A DNA stretch of 64,000 nt from contig LSRY02000007.1 in NCBI GenBank assembly GCA_001643675.2, positions 1,814,001 through 1,878,000 on the forward strand. Direction: 5' to 3'. How positions within the stretch are numbered: the first letter of the stretch is position 1; each line of letters opens with the position of its first letter. The position numbers and the translations under genes were made by a program. Source of the stretch: Monocercomonoides exilis (taxonomy: Eukaryota; Preaxostyla; Oxymonadida; Polymastigidae). Below the pieces are notes generated by a model. It saw nothing but the letters and a program-made list of their open reading frames with translations. It made no database searches and had not been told where the DNA came from. Below, piece by piece: positions 63,146 through 64,000 of the stretch.

Positions 63146-64000
63146 TTAAGTGCAGCTTTCCCCACTTTTGCTGAAACTTGCTCTCGAATTGTTTGCCTTG
63201 CTGTCATCCTCCTGCTCCTCATCAATTATCGCGTCTGACATCGTGAGTGTGACCTCATTCTTCGAGAAGAACTTGATCAGCTCCTTCTTCACATCGCAAA
63301 GCGTTATTCGGTCTCTTCCATGCTGCAGCAAAGCTGCTGCCACCAGCCCTGCCTGCCTGCTCCCCGATATCACACCCATGTTTGGCCGCTCTCCATTCGC
63401 AATCTTCTGCCCTGCTGCATCTCCCTCATACTCTTCAAATGGAATTTTCAGAGATAGACACTCCCACAGCATCATCCCAACTGAAAACACCACCGACTCC
63501 TTTGTCGCACTCATCTTCTTGTTCATCTGCAGCTCTGGCGCCTTCCACCTCAGACACTCTTTTCTGTAGTATCCATCTTCCTCAAACGCAGATGAGGGTG
63601 GTGGGGAATCCTTCCCATTTCTATTCGACGACGAGCAAGCAGACGAAGATGTGATGATGGTGGAAGACGATATGGAAGTGGAGGAGGAATCAGAATCATC
63701 AGAAAAGCAGTCTGAGTGGAGAGCGATGGCGATTTCCATATGTTCAGAGAACAGGATGATATGAGGGCTCAGATTCGCCAGAGAAGGAAGATAATATTTA
63801 TCATCCTCAAACGAGTGGAGCGCTCCATGCACCACCCAGAACAACAAATGCGCCCCTGTCACTTCCCGCTCCACCAGCGTCCCAATAGCCATCTCCTTCT
63901 TCTCGTTCTTTCCATGAAGCAGCATGAACAGCGAATCCCTCAGATCCACAATCAGTTTCACGTATGGAGACGAACAGCTCATTGCATCCACCAGATTCGA
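63146..64000 (-). CDS. C-terminus of a second beta-helix/pseudokinase-type protein (partial)
   Basis: The last 284 codons or so of a gene that enters from beyond the window. The protein is almost identical to the end of the 4815-17242 product: changes include HGRNEKK to HGKNEKK, ESVAFSIGMM to ESVVFSVGMM and a different last pair of residues. It covers the whole kinase-like domain, with RWKAPE and the C-lobe but again no HRD loop and no clear DFG; a Ser-rich insert sits where the activation region would be. No lesion is seen in this part. By analogy the missing part should contain the TM helix and beta-helix ectodomain, which is inference. Confidence 0.85.
   Translation of the reverse strand, partial: SNLVDAMSCSSPYVKLIVDLRDSLFMLLHGKNEKKEMAIGTLVEREVTGAHLLFWVVHGALHSFEDDKYYLPSLANLSPHIILFSEHMEIAIALHSDCFSDDSDSSSTSISSSTIITSSSACSSSNRNGKDSPPPSSAFEEDGYYRKECLRWKAPELQMNKKMSATKESVVFSVGMMLWECLSLKIPFEEYEGDAAGQKIANGERPNMGVISGSRQAGLVAAALLQHGRDRITLCDVKKELIKFFSKNEVTLTMSDAIIDEEQEDDSKANNSRASFSKSGESCT

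Larger units (their letters stand above)
61528..64000 (-). repeat. Right arm of the inverted duplication
   Basis: Inverse copy of 16388-19132, lacking the 272-bp block. It contains the 3' end of the second pseudokinase-tailed gene, its 3' flank and MITE copy B. It reaches the window end, so its outer boundary is unknown. Confidence 0.85.

Overview
The window looks like nuclear DNA of an anaerobic protist, most likely an oxymonad (Preaxostyla) of the Monocercomonoides type. The sequence evidence is: AT-rich spacers, short GT-AG introns (mostly 44-200 nt, donors often GTTTGN), long Ser/Gln/Glu low-complexity proteins, giant membrane-anchored right-handed beta-helix proteins with a kinase-like tail, SPRY genes split into tiny exons, and fragments of a multi-copy hypothetical family that I associate with oxymonad genomes. 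The organism name is inference from family resemblance and was not searched. Standard stop codons fit the clear genes.

Layout. 1-1.8 kb holds two decayed fragments of the multi-copy family on opposite strands. 1.88-4.10 kb is a pogo/Tigger-like DNA transposon with a broken transposase. 4.8-17.2 kb is a giant beta-helix/TM/pseudokinase gene interrupted by one frameshift and one TAG. 17.2-22 kb is a non-coding repeat zone with nested MITE-like elements. 22-30.7 kb is an RRM protein gene followed by a very long Ser-rich reading frame. 32.2-35.5 kb (minus) is a gene I reconstruct with 12 exons that ends in a SPRY-like domain. 36.0-40.1 kb is a second, intact beta-helix surface protein without the kinase tail. 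40.3-40.9 kb is a small multi-exon gene, 41.4-43.9 kb a hypothetical gene, and 44.8-47.4 kb (minus) a DDX3/Ded1 DEAD-box helicase. 48.6-49.0 kb encodes a small LEA-like protein, 49.2-50.4 kb a six-exon HAD phosphatase, and 50.6-54.3 kb a five-exon coiled-coil protein. 55.0-61.2 kb is a 6.2 kb block bounded by 28-bp perfect inverted termini and near-identical 15-bp direct flanks, enclosing a decayed minus-strand gene. 61.5-64 kb is an inverted duplicate of 16.4-19.1 kb, carrying the 3' end of a second pseudokinase-tailed gene that runs off the window.

How it fits together. Housekeeping genes (helicase, HAD, RRM) form a conserved middle. Both ends carry lineage-specific surface-protein genes and mobile elements. 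The two pseudokinase-tailed genes are tail-to-tail about 46 kb apart, and their C-termini plus about 1.9 kb of 3' flank form an inverted repeat that already contained a MITE when it was copied. No operons, CRISPR arrays, rRNA or tRNA genes were recognised.
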